This document shows, in pieces, positions 5,501 to 6,358 of a DNA stretch of 6,358 bases; position 1 is the stretch's first letter; each line of letters begins with the position of its first letter. The notes under the pieces are model-generated. The model searched no databases. It saw nothing but the letters and a program-made list of their open reading frames with translations, and was not told the origin of the DNA. Location of the stretch: the NCBI GenBank assembly GCA_030598025.1, contig JAUVQS010000090.1:1-6358 (forward strand). The letters are read 5' to 3'. The DNA is from Acidimicrobiia bacterium. GTDB lineage: Bacteria > Actinomycetota > Acidimicrobiia > Spongiisociales > JAHEDJ01. The translations under genes were made by a program, and so were the position numbers.

Positions 5501-6358
5501 ACCGAGCTGCGCGACGAGGCCCGGGCGGCGACGTCGGCCGCCGGGCATGAGCTCGAAGTGGAGGGGCTTACCACTTGGAGCATCGGGGAGTTGCCGAGCC
5601 GCGTCGAGATCGAAGGGCCGGACCGCTCCGTCCCCGCCTATCCGGCCCTGATCGATGAGGGCACCTCGGTCGGAGTGCGGCTGTTGGCAACCGAGGCTGA
5701 GCAAACTGAGGCGATGTGGGACGGAACGAGGCGCCTTCTCCTTCTGAACCTTCCGTCGCCGATCAAGCTGTTGGGTCGGTTGCTCACCACTGAGGCGAAA
5801 CTGGCGATCACTTCGAGCCCCTACGACGGACCAGACGAGTGGGCTGCCGATTGTCTGTCGTGTGCCCTCGATGAGGTGATGATCCGGTTCGGGGGACTCC
5901 CCTGGAACGGTGTTCAGTTCGATGCGCTCCTCGCCCGAGCCCGGGATGAGCTCTACGAGGAGTTGGCAACGGTGGCGGAGAGCTCGCTTCGATCGCTGTG
6001 GACGCTGGGGAGGCTCCGACCGGGCATCGATGCCGTCGCCGCCACATTCCCGGCCGCTGCCTCGGACATGCGCATCCAGATCCGGCGACTCATCTACGCA
6101 GGGTTCCTGACCGGGCTGGGGGCAGACCGATTAGAAGACGTGCACCGGTATTTGCAGGCGATCGAGCGCCGGCTCAGTCGTCTGCCCGACGACGCGGCCC
6201 GGGATCAGGTACTCATGGACAGTATCCAGGCCCTGGAAGCGGAGTACGACGACCTCCAGGACGTGCTGACGCCATCCAGATCGTTGACGGACATAGCCTG
6301 GATGATCCAGGAGCTCCGGGTGAGCCTCTTCGCTCAGAACCTCGGAACGCGCGGCAAG
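2531..6358 (+). CDS. hrpA: ATP-dependent RNA helicase HrpA (3' end outside the window)
   Basis: This is a DEAH-box, DExH superfamily 2 RNA helicase that uses ATP to translocate on RNA. The Escherichia coli protein has been linked to mRNA processing and to rescue of stalled or collided ribosomes. The 1276 visible residues run without a stop to the window edge. The family's N-terminal extension (about 1-75, with SLQDLRARLSGLMPNDR at 4-20) is followed by motif I GETGSGKST (97-105), TQPRR (125-129), MTDG (170-173), DEAH (194-197), SAT (226-228), ATNVAETSLT (344-353) and QRAGRCGR (392-399). A ratchet/winged-helix and OB-fold region covers about 430-690, and the HrpA-specific DUF3418 region runs from about 700 to the edge. 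The text ends at RVSLFAQNLGT; E. coli HrpA (about 1300 residues) continues roughly 20 residues past this point, so little is missing. The start is ATG 2531, preceded in frame by TAG 2522-2524; there is no clear Shine-Dalgarno. No frameshift or motif loss is seen. Confidence 0.97.
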   Translation, partial: MSESLQDLRARLSGLMPNDRHLLRRRIDGAARITTPSRRRQVVASLSSDVTAAEDRYERRKAAAPDILAYPAELPITDHREELLDTIRHHQVVIVAGETGSGKSTQIPKLCLELGRGINGYIGHTQPRRIAARSIADRVAEEIGTVVGGTVGYAVRFSDKVGENTLVKVMTDGLLLAETHRDRRLRAYDTIIIDEAHERSLNIDFLLGFLKALLPKRPDLKLIITSATIDTERFSQHFDDAPIVEVSGRSHPVEVRYRPLDDPDLPEPRDQPQGICDAVEELFADDPGDVLVYCSGEREIRDAARALADLRLPHTEVLPLYARLSASEQQRVFRQHTGQRIVLATNVAETSLTVPGIRYVIDPGTARISRYSRRTKVQRLPIEPISRASANQRAGRCGRLGPGICIRLYGDDDYDARPEFTEPEIQRTNLASVILQMAALGLGDIESFPFLDPPDRRTIRDGILLLEELGAVDPTKDGTGKWLTRLGRQLAKLPVDLRLARMIIAAGNNDCLREVLIIASGLAIHDPRERPVEKQQQADQLHARFADPNSDFLSRLHLWEYLHGERRARTSNQFRRMCRDEYLNYRRVREWQDVHAQLREVAGELGLTRNPEPAEPAAIHRALLAGLLSHVGSKDPDSFEYRGARGSRFAINPGSALFKRAPEWVMAAELVETSRLWARVVATVEPEWIEEVGSHLVKRSHSDPWWKAERGAALAHETVTIYGLPLLTTRPVLYGRVDPAVARELFILNALVAGDWESDHAFVIHNREKVQEVLGLEARSRRTDLLVDDRTVYEFFDARIPSDITSTRHFDAWWKKQKHEAPRLLDLSVADLIDPEADAINDEAYPEEWHHGDLVIPLGYEFDVDSPTDGVSVVVPVSNLERLDPSVFEWHVPGLREELVVALIRSLPKRLRKMLAPIPETARALLSNDIPAGVGLTSFLRRELGRIIGEPLPADAFELDLLPSHLRPRFQVVADDGLVLAEGRDLAALKTELRDEARAATSAAGHELEVEGLTTWSIGELPSRVEIEGPDRSVPAYPALIDEGTSVGVRLLATEAEQTEAMWDGTRRLLLLNLPSPIKLLGRLLTTEAKLAITSSPYDGPDEWAADCLSCALDEVMIRFGGLPWNGVQFDALLARARDELYEELATVAESSLRSLWTLGRLRPGIDAVAATFPAAASDMRIQIRRLIYAGFLTGLGADRLEDVHRYLQAIERRLSRLPDDAARDQVLMDSIQALEAEYDDLQDVLTPSRSLTDIAWMIQELRVSLFAQNLGTRGK

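Noticed and set aside
3920..6133. Two TTA leucine codons in hrpA (3920-3922 and 6131-6133) as a bldA-like control
   Set aside because: That regulation is specific to Streptomyces and its relatives, and nothing in the window supports that lineage; two rare codons in about 1276 are not remarkable.

Overview
The window holds five genes, all on the plus strand and separated by 41 to 70 bases. In order they are: a major facilitator superfamily (MFS) transporter cut by the left edge, a HugZ-like FMN-binding split-barrel protein, methionine-R-sulfoxide reductase MsrB, a small stand-alone cyclic-nucleotide-binding domain protein, and the DEAH-box RNA helicase HrpA, which runs off the right edge. Coding density is very high. 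There is no RNA gene, mobile element, CRISPR array or gene-free stretch over 300 bases.

The sequence is GC-rich with strong G/C bias at third codon positions, and the proteins look free-living bacterial. A high-GC bacterium fits, perhaps an actinomycete-type lineage (Actinomycetota, for example an Acidimicrobiia-like group). This rests on composition and general protein flavour only, so the lineage is a weak inference.

Region by region: 1-969 encodes the last ten membrane helices of an MFS exporter or permease. 1011-1499 encodes a 162-residue protein ending in the VGGFG block typical of the HugZ branch of pyridoxamine-phosphate-oxidase-like proteins. 1556-1957 is a full-length MsrB with all four zinc cysteines and the catalytic cysteine, preceded by a clear Shine-Dalgarno. 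2026-2460 is one cyclic-nucleotide-binding domain with an intact phosphate-binding cassette and no output domain. A terminator-like hairpin follows its stop codon. 2531-6358 is an open 1276-codon HrpA with all helicase motifs and a nearly complete C-terminal DUF3418 region. It lacks only the last few residues, which lie beyond the window.

Functionally, the middle genes suggest a loose stress or redox theme: MsrB repairs oxidised methionine, the split-barrel protein binds a flavin or related cofactor, and HrpA acts on RNA and ribosomes. The common strand and short gaps allow co-transcription of the first four genes, with hrpA perhaps separated by the hairpin. I found no convincing new biological system. 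The most unusual points are the output-less nucleotide-sensor protein and some small structures in the gaps, including a two-codon mini-ORF just upstream of hrpA.
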